DNA of 36,239 nt from Planctomycetota bacterium (GTDB taxonomy: Bacteria; Planctomycetota; Brocadiia; Brocadiales; Bathyanammoxibiaceae), in NCBI GenBank assembly GCA_023261505.1, contig JAHFOV010000019.1, positions 1-36,239 on the forward strand, given 5' to 3'. The notes below the pieces were generated by a model. It was not told where the DNA came from. It was given only the letters and a program-made list of their open reading frames with translations, and made no database searches. Both the position numbers and the translations under genes were made by a program. Shown here in pieces: positions 7,628 to 15,435 of this stretch (the stretch's first letter is position 1; each line of letters opens with the position of its first letter).

Positions 7628-10411
7628 ATGACAGTCTTTCTGACTTTTCTTTTATTACTTACTCTTTGCCTCTCGCCCTTCGTTCGTTCAGCAGATACAG
7701 CCGGTTCTGGACAGCCCTCTGAACCGAAAACTCCACCATATTCAAAAAAACTCAAAAATTTAAAAATAGAACCGCCTATTCTAAAAATAAGGCCCGGAGA
7801 TACCAGCCGTATCCCTGCTGTTATAGAAAATCAAGATGACAATTTTGCCAGGATACAAATACCTGATAGTTTCACGGTATTTGGAGAAAAAAGCGGTGAG
7901 GAGGTATTGGTAGAAATAAACGAACCCGAGGCAGCAGAAAATCTCGAAAAGCTACCCGAAGGAATCAAATTTCCTGATTCACTTCCTGAGTCACTCAAGG
8001 GCAGGATAAGTCACGACGCTGCCAAAAAACTTCTCGTACTTAAGGGCTTTATGAAAAAGGAGGAAAGAGATGCCTTGCTGAACTTATCAAAAGGTAACAC
8101 ACCGGAAGATTCAAGATACAAGGAAGCTGTCGAAAAGCTTTTTCAGAACTCTCAAAAGAAGTGGACGATGGATTTGGGGCCAAGGGAGAAAGGCTACTTC
8201 TTTGTTAGTGTTGACAAGAAAGAGGCTGAAAAGGTAGACAACGATACGTTCAAAGGGAACCTTATAGTTGAGAATGTCGAGAATCCAGACGATAAACGAG
8301 GGATAGAAATTCGCCTACAATCAAGGTATCACAAGGAGCTTTGGCAGCTGGGCGCGTTATTCGGATTGATTTTTGCCGGGGCAGGGATGTCCCTCTTGTT
8401 AGGAAGGTTTCTCCCAGCCATGAGCAACAGGGCCAGTAACTTTAAAGAGATTAGGGAACTCTTCAGCAGATTAAATTCCATAAAAACAGAGTTCTACGCA
8501 CTGGAGATACAGGACCGCCTGAAGGCCCTCCTGTATGAGGCCCGACAGTGGAACGACTTCTGGTTCTTCTCAGGTTCTGCCCTAGAAAAGAACGAAAAAG
8601 TAATAGAGCGCATAAAGGAGATAAGAGGGAAGCTGGGGTTACTTGAAAAGATTCAAGATATGTACACCATAATAGAAAAGACCGACTTCATCCCCCCCAG
8701 CGCAGAGAAACGTGTAACGGATCAGTTAGAGTGGGCCATTTATTACCTATGGGTAGGAGATACCGGTAGCACTCAAAAAGCCTACGACACCGTCTTAGAG
8801 ACCTTTTCAAAGGGCGCCGTCTCAGACTACGCAGTAGAACTCAGTAAAAAGATAGAAACAAGATTCCCCGAAATCTCTGAAAGCTTTAAAGAAAAACCAC
8901 CAAAAGGATTTCCCCCTCCGTCACTCAAAGATAAAATAAGTTACGATGCTGACAGACTACTCCTTATTTTTAAAGGTGTTATGACACCTGATGAAAAAAA
9001 GACATTGCTACAGTTAAAAGAGCCTCCAAAAGGGCAACAAAAAGAACAAGATGATGTGCAGCCAAAAGGGCAACAAGAAGAAGCCTCATGGTGGGAGTGG
9101 ATTGTAGAAAGACTTAAGGCGTGGCTACGGTTAAAAGAGCCTTCTTTTTGTTGCCCTTTTGCTGGCCAGCCAAAACGGGAACAAGAAGAGGCCTCGTATG
9201 AGGAGGTCATAGAAAGACTTTTTGAGCTGTCACGAAGAAACTTAAAACTGAAGGAGGTAGATGAATTAGTGGAATTGCAAAACTATAAGGAGCAAATAGC
9301 AATTTCCCTAAACAAGCTAAACGCTTACTTAAAAATGTTTCCGGACGACACCAACTATGTAATGAATGCTGATGCACTCTACCTTAAGCTTGAGCTCATT
9401 GAAAAGTTTGAAACCCTTTGTCAGCGGTTCGCTAAAGAAGAGAAAGAAAAGTGGCCCGTCAAATTTTTAAATCTACTCCAGGATGATAAATTGCCTGAGG
9501 CAGTCGATTTTGTTAAAGGTATCGCTGCCGGAGGTGTAACAGTTAATAAAATAAAGAAGCTGTTAGAAGAGAGAAAGTATCACATAGAATGGGAACCCTT
9601 ATGTCCCGTAGCAAGGACTTTAACCACATTCCGGGCTGTGCTTGAAGATTCAACGTGCGATAATAGCGTCCTTATGGATAAGTTTGACTTTATCTGGACA
9701 ATACGTAGCCCGCTCAGCAAATTTTTTAAGACCTATGAAAGGCTTGAAACACCACCACCAAAAGGATTTCCTCCTGCCTCACTCGAAGATAAAATAAGTT
9801 ACGCTCCCAAAAAACAACTCCTTATTTTTAGAGGTGTTATGAAAGAAGCAGAAAGAGCCGAATTGACAAGGTTATCAGAAGAAGCCCCATATCAAGAAGC
9901 TATAAAAAGACTTTTTCAAAAGTCCCGGATGGGACATATGGTCGAGTATCGTTATAAAGGAAAAGAGGTTATGCATATTTTTAAGGAACCAGGTACTAAT
10001 TACGAGGTGAATGTTAAGGCTTATATAAGAGACGCCGACCCTTCGGAGCCCCGCCCTAAGCAAGAGAGTCAGCAGCAAGGAGAAACCAAAGAAAAAAAGA
10101 AGAGGGAATTTCGCCCCGTTATCTCTGAAACAACTAACAGGCTTGTAAGGGTGGAGAACCCTCCCAAACTCTCCCAGGCCCTCCTCTGGATAGACCTTGG
10201 TTCCTGGGCTGGGACTTTCCTAATTGCAGGGGCGAGCAGTTACATGGCCTGGAAGGCCGAACTTAGCAATTTACCCACCTGGACGGCCTTATTCACGGCC
10301 TTCTGGTGGGGTTTTGGATTGAGCCAGGGTCAGATTCGCTTTCTCGACGCCTTCAAAGGTGTAGGAGGGAGACTGGAGAAACTAACGGCCGCACCCAAAA
10401 GTGAAAAATGA
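7628..10411 (+). CDS. Large membrane-anchored protein with three repeated modules, function unknown
   Basis: 927 residues, not recognised. It has a signal peptide (about 1-22), a beta-rich segment, one transmembrane helix (about 237-262), a long helical region, and two C-terminal hydrophobic segments (about 850-905). A module appears three times, at about 108-178, 424-537 and 711-770. Its pattern is FPxSLxDKISYDAxxxLL-F-KGVM-xxE-xxLLxL, ending Y-EAI-RLF--S. Copies 2 and 3 are also close in DNA (8899-8983 and 9759-9842), so they duplicated recently. Copy 2 is interrupted by a local duplication with an inverted segment. From memory, a similar SYDxxxxxLxFxGxMTxxE module occurs in very large secreted or toxin-like proteins; I could not check this. 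Confidence 0.7.
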   Translation: MTVFLTFLLLLTLCLSPFVRSADTAGSGQPSEPKTPPYSKKLKNLKIEPPILKIRPGDTSRIPAVIENQDDNFARIQIPDSFTVFGEKSGEEVLVEINEPEAAENLEKLPEGIKFPDSLPESLKGRISHDAAKKLLVLKGFMKKEERDALLNLSKGNTPEDSRYKEAVEKLFQNSQKKWTMDLGPREKGYFFVSVDKKEAEKVDNDTFKGNLIVENVENPDDKRGIEIRLQSRYHKELWQLGALFGLIFAGAGMSLLLGRFLPAMSNRASNFKEIRELFSRLNSIKTEFYALEIQDRLKALLYEARQWNDFWFFSGSALEKNEKVIERIKEIRGKLGLLEKIQDMYTIIEKTDFIPPSAEKRVTDQLEWAIYYLWVGDTGSTQKAYDTVLETFSKGAVSDYAVELSKKIETRFPEISESFKEKPPKGFPPPSLKDKISYDADRLLLIFKGVMTPDEKKTLLQLKEPPKGQQKEQDDVQPKGQQEEASWWEWIVERLKAWLRLKEPSFCCPFAGQPKREQEEASYEEVIERLFELSRRNLKLKEVDELVELQNYKEQIAISLNKLNAYLKMFPDDTNYVMNADALYLKLELIEKFETLCQRFAKEEKEKWPVKFLNLLQDDKLPEAVDFVKGIAAGGVTVNKIKKLLEERKYHIEWEPLCPVARTLTTFRAVLEDSTCDNSVLMDKFDFIWTIRSPLSKFFKTYERLETPPPKGFPPASLEDKISYAPKKQLLIFRGVMKEAERAELTRLSEEAPYQEAIKRLFQKSRMGHMVEYRYKGKEVMHIFKEPGTNYEVNVKAYIRDADPSEPRPKQESQQQGETKEKKKREFRPVISETTNRLVRVENPPKLSQALLWIDLGSWAGTFLIAGASSYMAWKAELSNLPTWTALFTAFWWGFGLSQGQIRFLDAFKGVGGRLEKLTAAPKSEK
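9007..9228 (+). repeat. Intragenic duplication with an inverted 20-bp segment
   Basis: Two tandem sub-units share GTTAAAAGAGCCT (9013 and 9130 onward), an AGCCAAAA-to-AAGAAG-GCCTC stretch (9060s and 9169 onward) and TAGAAAGACTT. Within them CAAAAGGGCAACAAAAAGAA (9027-9046) recurs as its exact reverse complement at 9142-9161. The first copy encodes PKGQQKE and the inverted copy encodes SFCCPFAG, with the frame intact. Confidence 0.8.
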
Positions 10412-10796
10412 AACCTAATGGACTCCGCTGCTGGATAGAATGAGACCCTCTGCAAAATGCATAATTTTGGAGTCCACACACCCCCATCCCCTCTTTTAAG
10501 AGGGGAGAGAGGGGTGTGTGGAATATTTCCCATCCGCCTGAGGCGGACTAAGGCGGACTGGACTCCATAAAAGGGAGTTTTTCAGAGGTCTCAGAATATG
10601 AATGACAAGTCGAGTGTGAGAGAAGGCAAGGAGTGGTCGGTTTAACTTGACCCAGTCGACAAAAAGTGCTTTACTTAGGATGTAAAAGTTTTTCCCTTGA
10701 CAGGAAATAATGTTTGTGTGTAGTGTCCTTTGTCGTTTCACGAAGAGGTTATTCTAAGTAGCCAATTCAAAGGACTTAGGAAGGGGCTGAATATAC
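10412..10796. other. 385-bp intergenic region with nested palindromes
   Basis: No convincing gene. The left part holds the composite repeat at 10469-10566. Between 10570 and 10796 I see only a weak promoter-like TTGACA at 10697-10702 with a poor -10 (TAGTGT, 10721-10726) facing the next gene. A further TGGACTCC at 10419-10426 extends the repeat family to the left. Confidence 0.5.
10469..10566. repeat. Composite nested palindromic repeat
   Basis: Outer arms GGAGTCCA (10469-10476) and TGGACTCC (10559-10566) enclose CCACACACCCC (10474-10484) pairing with GGGGTGTGTGG (10511-10521). That hairpin in turn encloses CCCCTCTT/AAGAGGGG (10488-10505). Beside it sits TCCGCCTGAGGCGGA (10533-10547) with an extra half-copy, TAAGGCGGA (10549-10557). 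The layout suggests successive insertions of small elements. Confidence 0.8.
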
Positions 10797-11384
10797 ATGA
10801 GAACCGTGGAATCCTTAATAGACTATCTTTTTGAGGTCCGTCATGGCGAGAAGTGGTATCGCGAGGGAGAAGACAAAGTTCCAGAAATGATTAACCTTCT
10901 CAGGGAAGCAACGAAAACGGTTAAAATAGCTGTGGGGGAGTTAAATCCGGACAATTTCGAGCGTGAAAAGGTTATAGTAAATTTTAGTTCTCTTCTGGGA
11001 AAACATGTAGAAATAATAATAGTATGTCATAAAGCTGATAGTAAAGAATCCGCTATAGAAGGGTTTATTAAAGAGAACCCGAAACTAATTGAACTGAAAA
11101 AACGTTTCCCTGATAAGCTTATTCTTTACTGGCAAAAGGAGAGGGCTGAAGTTCATTACTGTGTTGTAGATGAAAAACATGTTCGTTTAGACACCCCGCA
11201 TTTGCCTTATAAGGGGAAAGTGGCCGTATTTAAGTATAACGCAGAAAAACTAGCAAAATTATGGTCAGAGAGATTTGATAAACTCATCGCTAATAAAGAC
11301 GAATGTCAAGAAATTCAGCTGGAGGAGATTAAAGAGGTAGAAACCAAGTTTGAAGCTTCACACTCTATGCATCAAGGAGTGTAG
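10797..11384 (+). CDS. PLD-like domain protein, uncharacterised
   Basis: 195 residues. The segment VKIAVGELNPDNFEREKVIVNFSSLLGKHVEIIIVCHK, followed by KLILYWQKERAEVHYCVVDEKHVRLDTPH, has the strand-helix order and His-x4-Asp spacing of phospholipase D-superfamily proteins. A full HKD motif is not present (VHYCVVD where HxKxxxxD is expected), so it may be a degenerate, binding-only member. No membrane segment. The frame stops at a TAG (11382-11384) but remains open in the same phase through to 11807, so this gene and the next membrane gene may be one gene split by an amber codon. Confidence 0.5.
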   Translation: MRTVESLIDYLFEVRHGEKWYREGEDKVPEMINLLREATKTVKIAVGELNPDNFEREKVIVNFSSLLGKHVEIIIVCHKADSKESAIEGFIKENPKLIELKKRFPDKLILYWQKERAEVHYCVVDEKHVRLDTPHLPYKGKVAVFKYNAEKLAKLWSERFDKLIANKDECQEIQLEEIKEVETKFEASHSMHQGV

Positions 11385-11468
11385 TTAGGTAGTTTCAACA
11401 ATATCTTCAAGAACCCTATTCCCAGCAGACTGTCTTTAATACCATTCGCCTTTGTAGGTGCGGTTTGC

Positions 11469-11807
11469 GTGAACCTAGACAACCTAGACAAAATACACTC
11501 GCTGGCCGTCATAGCTGCTATAATACTCGCCGTAGAGCTATTTGTATCTCCTTCAAAACAATTGCAGCCGAAATGGAAAACACTTCACCTTGTAAATATT
11601 ATTGTTAGAGCTTTCGTGTGGATTTCATTAGTTTTCTCTATGACATGTGTTTTCTGGGAGTTTGGGGCTTTTATAGCGTGGGCATTAATTATGGTTGCTC
11701 TTCCCATGTGCCTAGGAGCTGAAACATTACTTTTGGTGCTAGCATATGCAGAATCCCCTGACGCTAGAAATGAACAATTGGATAAATACTTCGTTAGCTT
11801 GGCTTAA
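11469..11807 (+). CDS. Small multi-pass membrane protein, uncharacterised
   Basis: 112 residues from a GTG, with three hydrophobic helices: about 10-27 (LAVIAAIILAVELFV), 45-65 (IIVRAFVWISLVFSMTCVF) and 68-92. The short polar C-terminus ends NEQLDKYFVSLA. I do not recognise the family. The reading frame is open upstream to 11385, directly after the TAG of the preceding gene, and lacks a good start codon there. The GTG is only the best available start; a longer protein made with the upstream gene is possible. Confidence 0.45.
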   Translation: MNLDNLDKIHSLAVIAAIILAVELFVSPSKQLQPKWKTLHLVNIIVRAFVWISLVFSMTCVFWEFGAFIAWALIMVALPMCLGAETLLLVLAYAESPDARNEQLDKYFVSLA

Positions 11808-11845
11808 AAGCCCAAACCGCTTACGGGCAATGTTGGCGAGTCCCT

Positions 11846-11867
11846 GTAGGGTGCGTCTCGACGCACC
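11846..11867. repeat. GTAG-edged palindrome
   Basis: GTAG followed by the perfect stem GGTGCGTC/GACGCACC (11850-11867) with a 2-base loop. It lies between the convergent genes ending at 11807 and 11875. It might also slow transcription from both sides, but no T-tract follows. Confidence 0.65.
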
Positions 11868-11874
11868 TTAGGCC

Positions 11875-12465
11875 TTAATCCGCATCATCGGCGAAGAGTT
11901 GCAGGGTAGCCTGGCGCACCTTTTCCAGGAGTTCCGGATGTTGTTTGACTGCCCCCTTTTCCTCAAGTCCGTGACAGAGGATTTCCCCCTTGTATTCAAC
12001 ATTTAGCGTGTAAAAAAGGGCTTTTACTGTCTGGATGGAACCTGCAAAGATTTCATCGCCTTTGTTCAAGGCGGCGGCAGAGATGTACATCCCCCGTGGT
12101 TGGCATGTACCAGCACGGAGTTCCTTTTTCAATACGTAGCGTCTAGACCAGAGGGCCTGACAGCGGTCTATAAGGGCCTTGAGCTGGGCGCTTACACCCA
12201 TAAAGTAGAGGGGCGAGGCGATAACTATATAATAGGAATCCAGAAGCTGGGTATAAACAGCTTGCATGTCGTCCTGCTGAACGCACTCTCCGGTCTTCCT
12301 GCAAGCCCCACAGTCTGTGCAGGGGGCGATTTTCAGTTCACTCAACTTCAACATGTGTGTATCCACCCCTGCCCCCTGGGCGGTTCTTAAAACCTCTGCC
12401 AGGAGGAGGTCTGTGTTACCCCCTTTCCTTGGGCTTCCCGCTATGGCTAGGAGTTTTTTCTTCAT
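11875..12465 (-). CDS. Iron-sulfur flavoprotein / NADPH-dependent FMN reductase family
   Basis: 196 residues. The N-terminal GSPRKGGNT (10-18) is the FMN phosphate-binding loop of the flavodoxin-like fold. A compact cluster motif, C49-x2-C52-x2-C55-x5-C61 (CTDCGACRKTGEC), is that of the Isf family, which carries FMN and one [4Fe-4S] cluster and transfers electrons. ASPLYFMGVSAQLKALIDRC follows, as usual. It is a cytosolic redox protein; its physiological partner cannot be told from the sequence. It stands alone, leftward, next to the UDP-glucuronate decarboxylase gene. Confidence 0.85.
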   Translation of the reverse strand: MKKKLLAIAGSPRKGGNTDLLLAEVLRTAQGAGVDTHMLKLSELKIAPCTDCGACRKTGECVQQDDMQAVYTQLLDSYYIVIASPLYFMGVSAQLKALIDRCQALWSRRYVLKKELRAGTCQPRGMYISAAALNKGDEIFAGSIQTVKALFYTLNVEYKGEILCHGLEEKGAVKQHPELLEKVRQATLQLFADDAD

Positions 12466-12533
12466 GACTAATCTACAATTTTAATTGTCAACAATCACTC
12501 TTGTCCAAAATAATTTTTATGGGGCTGTGTGGC

Positions 12534-12551
12534 GTTGGAGCTTGCTCCAAC
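12534..12551. repeat. GTTGGAGC/GCTCCAAC palindrome
   Basis: A perfect 8-bp stem with loop TT, in the 180-bp gap between two leftward genes. About 35 bases further on, GAGCAAGCTCGTAGGCTAC (12585-12603) looks like a related second element with GTAG/CTAC character. No gene is seen in this gap. Confidence 0.6.
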
Positions 12552-12645
12552 GGGGTCACGGGCGTTTCCTTGAATAAAACGTATGAGCAAGCTCGTAGGC
12601 TACATTTTCAATTTCAATGGTTTTCTACGGTCAATACGGAGACTA

Positions 12646-13599
12646 CTACGCCGAAGGGTTTGTAACCCTCTGCAGTTTCCTGGAGAAATATCCTATGGTC
12701 TTCAGCAATCCCTCTCTGCGTCCCACCTTCGGCTCCCAGTTAAGTAGCCTTTTGGCCTTTGAGATGTCCGGTTTTCTTAGTCGGGGGTCATCTTCAGGAA
12801 GGGGCTTGAATACTATTTTGCTCCTGCTAGAGGCAAGTTCTATAATCTCTCTAGCCAATTGAAGGATGGAAATCTCTTCCGGGTTCCCGAGGTTAACTGG
12901 TTCATGCTCATTAGACAGGAGGAGCAGGTAAAGGCCTTCCACCATATCGGAGATGTAACAGAAACTCCTGGTCTGTTCGCCTGAACCGAACACGGTAAGT
13001 TCTTCGCCCTTAAGGGCCTGGGAGATGAAGGTGGGCAGGGCCCTGCCGTCGTCCAACCTCATTCCTGGGCCGTAGGTGTTGAAGATGCGGGCTATGCGGG
13101 TATCAACGCCATGGACCCCGTGGTAGGCCATAGTAAGGGCCTCAGCAAAGCGTTTGGCTTCGTCATACACGGCCCTTGGGCCTACCGGGTTGACGTTACC
13201 CCAATAGGTCTCTACCTGGGGGTGCACAAGAGGGTCACCGTACACCTCAGAGGTAGAGGCGAGGAGGAATCTGGCTTTCTTGTGCTTGGCCAACCCAAGG
13301 GCAATCAGGGTTCCCAGAGCACCTACCTTCAGGGTCTGGATGGGCAATCTGTGATAATCCACTGGACTGGCTGGAGAGGCCAGGTGTAGGACGCAATCTA
13401 TGTCATCCTTCAGATAAATACTTTCCGTAATATTATGATTTATAAACACAAATTCCCCGTTCTCCGAAGAGGCAGGTAGATTTTCAGGAGCACCTGTGCT
13501 GAAGTTGTCTATGCAGACGACGGAGTGTCCTTTTTCAAGGAGGTATTTGCAGAGGTGTGAACCTATGAAACCAGCACCGCCTGTTATTACTATTCGCAT
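12646..13599 (-). CDS. uxs: UDP-glucuronate decarboxylase (UDP-xylose synthase)
   Basis: 317 residues, short-chain dehydrogenase (extended SDR) fold. It converts UDP-glucuronate to UDP-xylose with bound NAD+. GGAGFIGSH (7-15) binds [23 protein letters not shown] (72-91) and [17 protein letters not shown] are hallmarks of the decarboxylase subgroup rather than of dTDP-glucose dehydratases. The catalytic pair is Tyr145/Lys149 in VYDEAKR. It pairs functionally with ugd at 184-1491 although it is not adjacent. The gene is probably monocistronic. Confidence 0.92.
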   Translation of the reverse strand: MRIVITGGAGFIGSHLCKYLLEKGHSVVCIDNFSTGAPENLPASSENGEFVFINHNITESIYLKDDIDCVLHLASPASPVDYHRLPIQTLKVGALGTLIALGLAKHKKARFLLASTSEVYGDPLVHPQVETYWGNVNPVGPRAVYDEAKRFAEALTMAYHGVHGVDTRIARIFNTYGPGMRLDDGRALPTFISQALKGEELTVFGSGEQTRSFCYISDMVEGLYLLLLSNEHEPVNLGNPEEISILQLAREIIELASSRSKIVFKPLPEDDPRLRKPDISKAKRLLNWEPKVGRREGLLKTIGYFSRKLQRVTNPSA

Positions 13600-13872
13600 G
13601 CGAAAAGGTTACGCCTCTAAAGAATAAGACTTGCGTATTTTATTAGTTATTTCCGCTTAGGATAAAAATTTTTTTGTAGTATGTATTAGCTTAATCCCTC
13701 TCTGGCTAAAAATCAAACGATATTAACTGCCCTTGGTGGAACGTAACTTAAAACCAGATGTTAAGCGTCAGCCTTCTAAGACTTTATTTTGTCTGCAAAA
13801 GGTGATATGTTGACTTTGATAGGCTGATAAGCCCTTATAAATCTTTATATTAGGTAAGAAGGAGGGTTAACA

Positions 13873-14187
13873 ATGACTGGTGAAGAGCTAAAGGAGTTGA
13901 AGAGGTTCATACTTGAGACATGCCTTGCCCAGGGTTTTGCTACTTATATGGCCCTCAAATATAAAGACCAGCTTCCTTCTCTCACAGACGAAGAGGTGGG
14001 TGCCTTGTGCTCCGAGCTGCAGTTTTACAGGACGGTAATGTCTGAGATGCTGAGCGGGCTGGCCCTCCATCCCGTGGAGGAGGAATTCCCCGAGGTATTT
14101 GGTAAGAAAGAAATTACAATGAAGGACGTACACAAGATTTTTGAGGGCATACTAGACGAGACCCTTCGCAAGGTTCGCTCAGAATAG
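13873..14187 (+). CDS. Small uncharacterised helical protein
   Basis: 104 residues with a strong ribosome binding site (AAGGAGG, 8 bases before the ATG), which supports a real gene. Predicted mostly helical and acidic, with no membrane segment, signal peptide or cysteine motif (its two Cys are at 17 and 46). I do not recognise it. It stands between the divergent decarboxylase gene and the toxin-antitoxin pair. The upstream 273 bases are A+T-rich with no clear promoter pair. Confidence 0.6.
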   Translation: MTGEELKELKRFILETCLAQGFATYMALKYKDQLPSLTDEEVGALCSELQFYRTVMSEMLSGLALHPVEEEFPEVFGKKEITMKDVHKIFEGILDETLRKVRSE

Positions 14188-14252
14188 GTAGTGCAAGGGC
14201 ATTTTTAAGTAGAATTGAATTGAATAGAGGGTTCTGAAAAACCCTGCACAGC

Positions 14253-14332
14253 TGTCATTCTGAGGGAGCGAAATCCGCCTAAGGCGGAAAGAATCTCTAT
14301 GCAGTATATTTTTTGCTTCACCCAGAATGACA
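14253..14332. repeat. TGTCATTCTG inverted repeat with the 15-bp palindrome nested inside
   Basis: TGTCATTCTG (14253-14262) and its exact complement CAGAATGACA (14323-14332) bracket an 80-bp element of the widespread GTCATTCTGAG...GAATCTC type. TCCGCCTAAGGCGGA (14274-14288) lies within it, between GAGCGAA and AAGAATCTC. It looks like a later insertion into an older repeat. Confidence 0.8.
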
Positions 14333-14365
14333 TGCGCGAAAGGATGGTACAAGTTGGAGTGAGGG

Positions 14366-14394
14366 TTGACAAAAAAGAATAAGTAAGATAAACT
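14366..14394 (+). promoter_or_regulatory. sigma70-type promoter of the Panacea toxin-antitoxin pair
   Basis: Perfect TTGACA (14366-14371), 17-base spacer, TAAACT (14389-14394), then a 30-base leader to the ATG at 14425. It is one of the strongest promoter matches in the window. Confidence 0.6.
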
Positions 14395-14424
14395 CTTTAA
14401 CTAGAAGAACACTGAGAAATAGCA

Positions 14425-15012
14425 ATGAATAAAAACGTCCAAATAATTAAGTTCATTGTGGAGCGCCTTCCCGGTAGGCTAGGCCGTGTTCACTTGATAA
14501 AGCTAATTTACTTAGCAGATTACTACAGCCGTAGGCTCTATGGAAAGCCGGTCTCAACCTTTGATTATATTTGGTGGAATCATGGCCCGTTTGATAAAAA
14601 ATTCTATGAAGATGTAGAAAATCTCAAACCAGATTACATCTGGGAAGAGGAGATCTGTTTCTTATCAGACAGAGGTTGCATATCTTACAGATATCATGAC
14701 GGCCCTGCTCGAATTAAGTATAGTTTTACTGACTCAGAACGCTATACATTGGAATATGTGATTAGAACCTTTGGAAAGGCCGACCTTGGCGCGCTTTTGG
14801 AAGAAGTGGTGTACAAAACAGAGCCTATGGATCAATTATTAAGAAAAGGAAAGAAAGCCTTTGGAAGTAAGCTAAATATGAAGATTATAGATAATGTCGA
14901 CAGAGCCTTGTACGGGGGCCTTAACCCTGAAGACATTATTGAGGGTGAAAAAGCTCTTCAGGAAGGGAAGGTACGTTCCCTGGAAGAGATGTTTAGTGCC
15001 TTACAAAGTTGA
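14425..15012 (+). CDS. Panacea (SocA-like, DUF4065) domain antitoxin
   Basis: 195 residues. The N-terminal half, IIKFIVERLPGRLGRVHLIKLIYLADYYSRRLYGKPVSTFDYIWWNHGPFDKKFYE, is a clear Panacea/SocA domain: KLIYLADY, then the Y-x-W-x-HGPF motif. The domain is known as a promiscuous antitoxin module that neutralises unrelated toxins, and in SocA as a proteolytic adaptor. The C-terminal part is variable (about 120-195) and may be the toxin-specific portion. It overlaps the downstream RelE-like gene by 17 bases (14996-15012), which supports a co-translated pair. Confidence 0.85.
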   Translation: MNKNVQIIKFIVERLPGRLGRVHLIKLIYLADYYSRRLYGKPVSTFDYIWWNHGPFDKKFYEDVENLKPDYIWEEEICFLSDRGCISYRYHDGPARIKYSFTDSERYTLEYVIRTFGKADLGALLEEVVYKTEPMDQLLRKGKKAFGSKLNMKIIDNVDRALYGGLNPEDIIEGEKALQEGKVRSLEEMFSALQS

Positions 15013-15277
15013 AATTGTTGACAGTAGGGCTAACAACCTTTTTTTGAGCCAGCTTCCCAAAGACCTTCTTCCCAAAGTAGCTGAACACCTGAAACTGCTT
15101 GGTGCACATCCATATTTAGGACGTAGCGTAGAAGCGCCTATACCTGCCTATATTTACAGCTTCAACATAACTTACTCTAAACAACTACAAAAGTTTACTG
15201 TCTCTTATAAAATTAATGAAGGGGATGAAACCATCATCATTAACAGTTTCGGGCGTGAAATCATCAAAAGAAGGTGA
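14996..15277 (+). CDS. RelE/ParE-fold toxin, probable partner of the Panacea antitoxin
   Basis: 93 residues from a GTG at 14996, preceded by GGAAGAG at a good distance. An upstream ATG in the same frame (14894) would put 34 unrelated residues in front and lie deep inside the antitoxin gene, so I reject it. The order PYKVEIVDS, LPKDLLPKVAEHLKLLGAHPYLG, FTVSYKINEGDETIIINSFG, ending REIIKRR, fits the RelE/ParE fold (beta-alpha-alpha-beta-sheet). Most members cleave ribosome-bound mRNA or poison gyrase. Catalytic residues cannot be assigned with confidence. Confidence 0.65.
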   Translation: MPYKVEIVDSRANNLFLSQLPKDLLPKVAEHLKLLGAHPYLGRSVEAPIPAYIYSFNITYSKQLQKFTVSYKINEGDETIIINSFGREIIKRR

Positions 15278-15378
15278 GTACTTATCACTAACTCTTTAAG
15301 GGGATATCCCATAATGTCACGCTTACCATTAAAAACCTCAGAAAGCTACATATTTATTTTTAAGTATCCGTCCACAGC

Positions 15379-15407
15379 TTGAACTTTTTAAACCTTTTTG
15401 CTATACT
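15379..15407 (+). promoter_or_regulatory. sigma70-type promoter of queE-queC
   Basis: TTGAAC (15379-15384), 17-base spacer, TATACT (15402-15407), followed about 28 bases later by the queE start. I looked for a preQ1 riboswitch in the leader and found none. Confidence 0.6.
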
Positions 15408-15435
15408 TTGGAAAATTAAATAAGAGGAAAAAGTT

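Noticed and set aside
10496-10741. Minus-strand open frame in the repeat-rich gap
   Set aside because: It is composed largely of palindromic repeat sequence and has no protein-like features.
14894-15277. 127-residue protein starting at ATG 14894
   Set aside because: The first 34 residues are out-of-frame Panacea gene sequence, unlike any toxin. GTG 14996 has a good ribosome binding site and a proper N-terminus.
15278-15435. preQ1 riboswitch before queE
   Set aside because: No C-rich loop with an A-rich tail forming the H-type pseudoknot could be found; only a promoter is visible.
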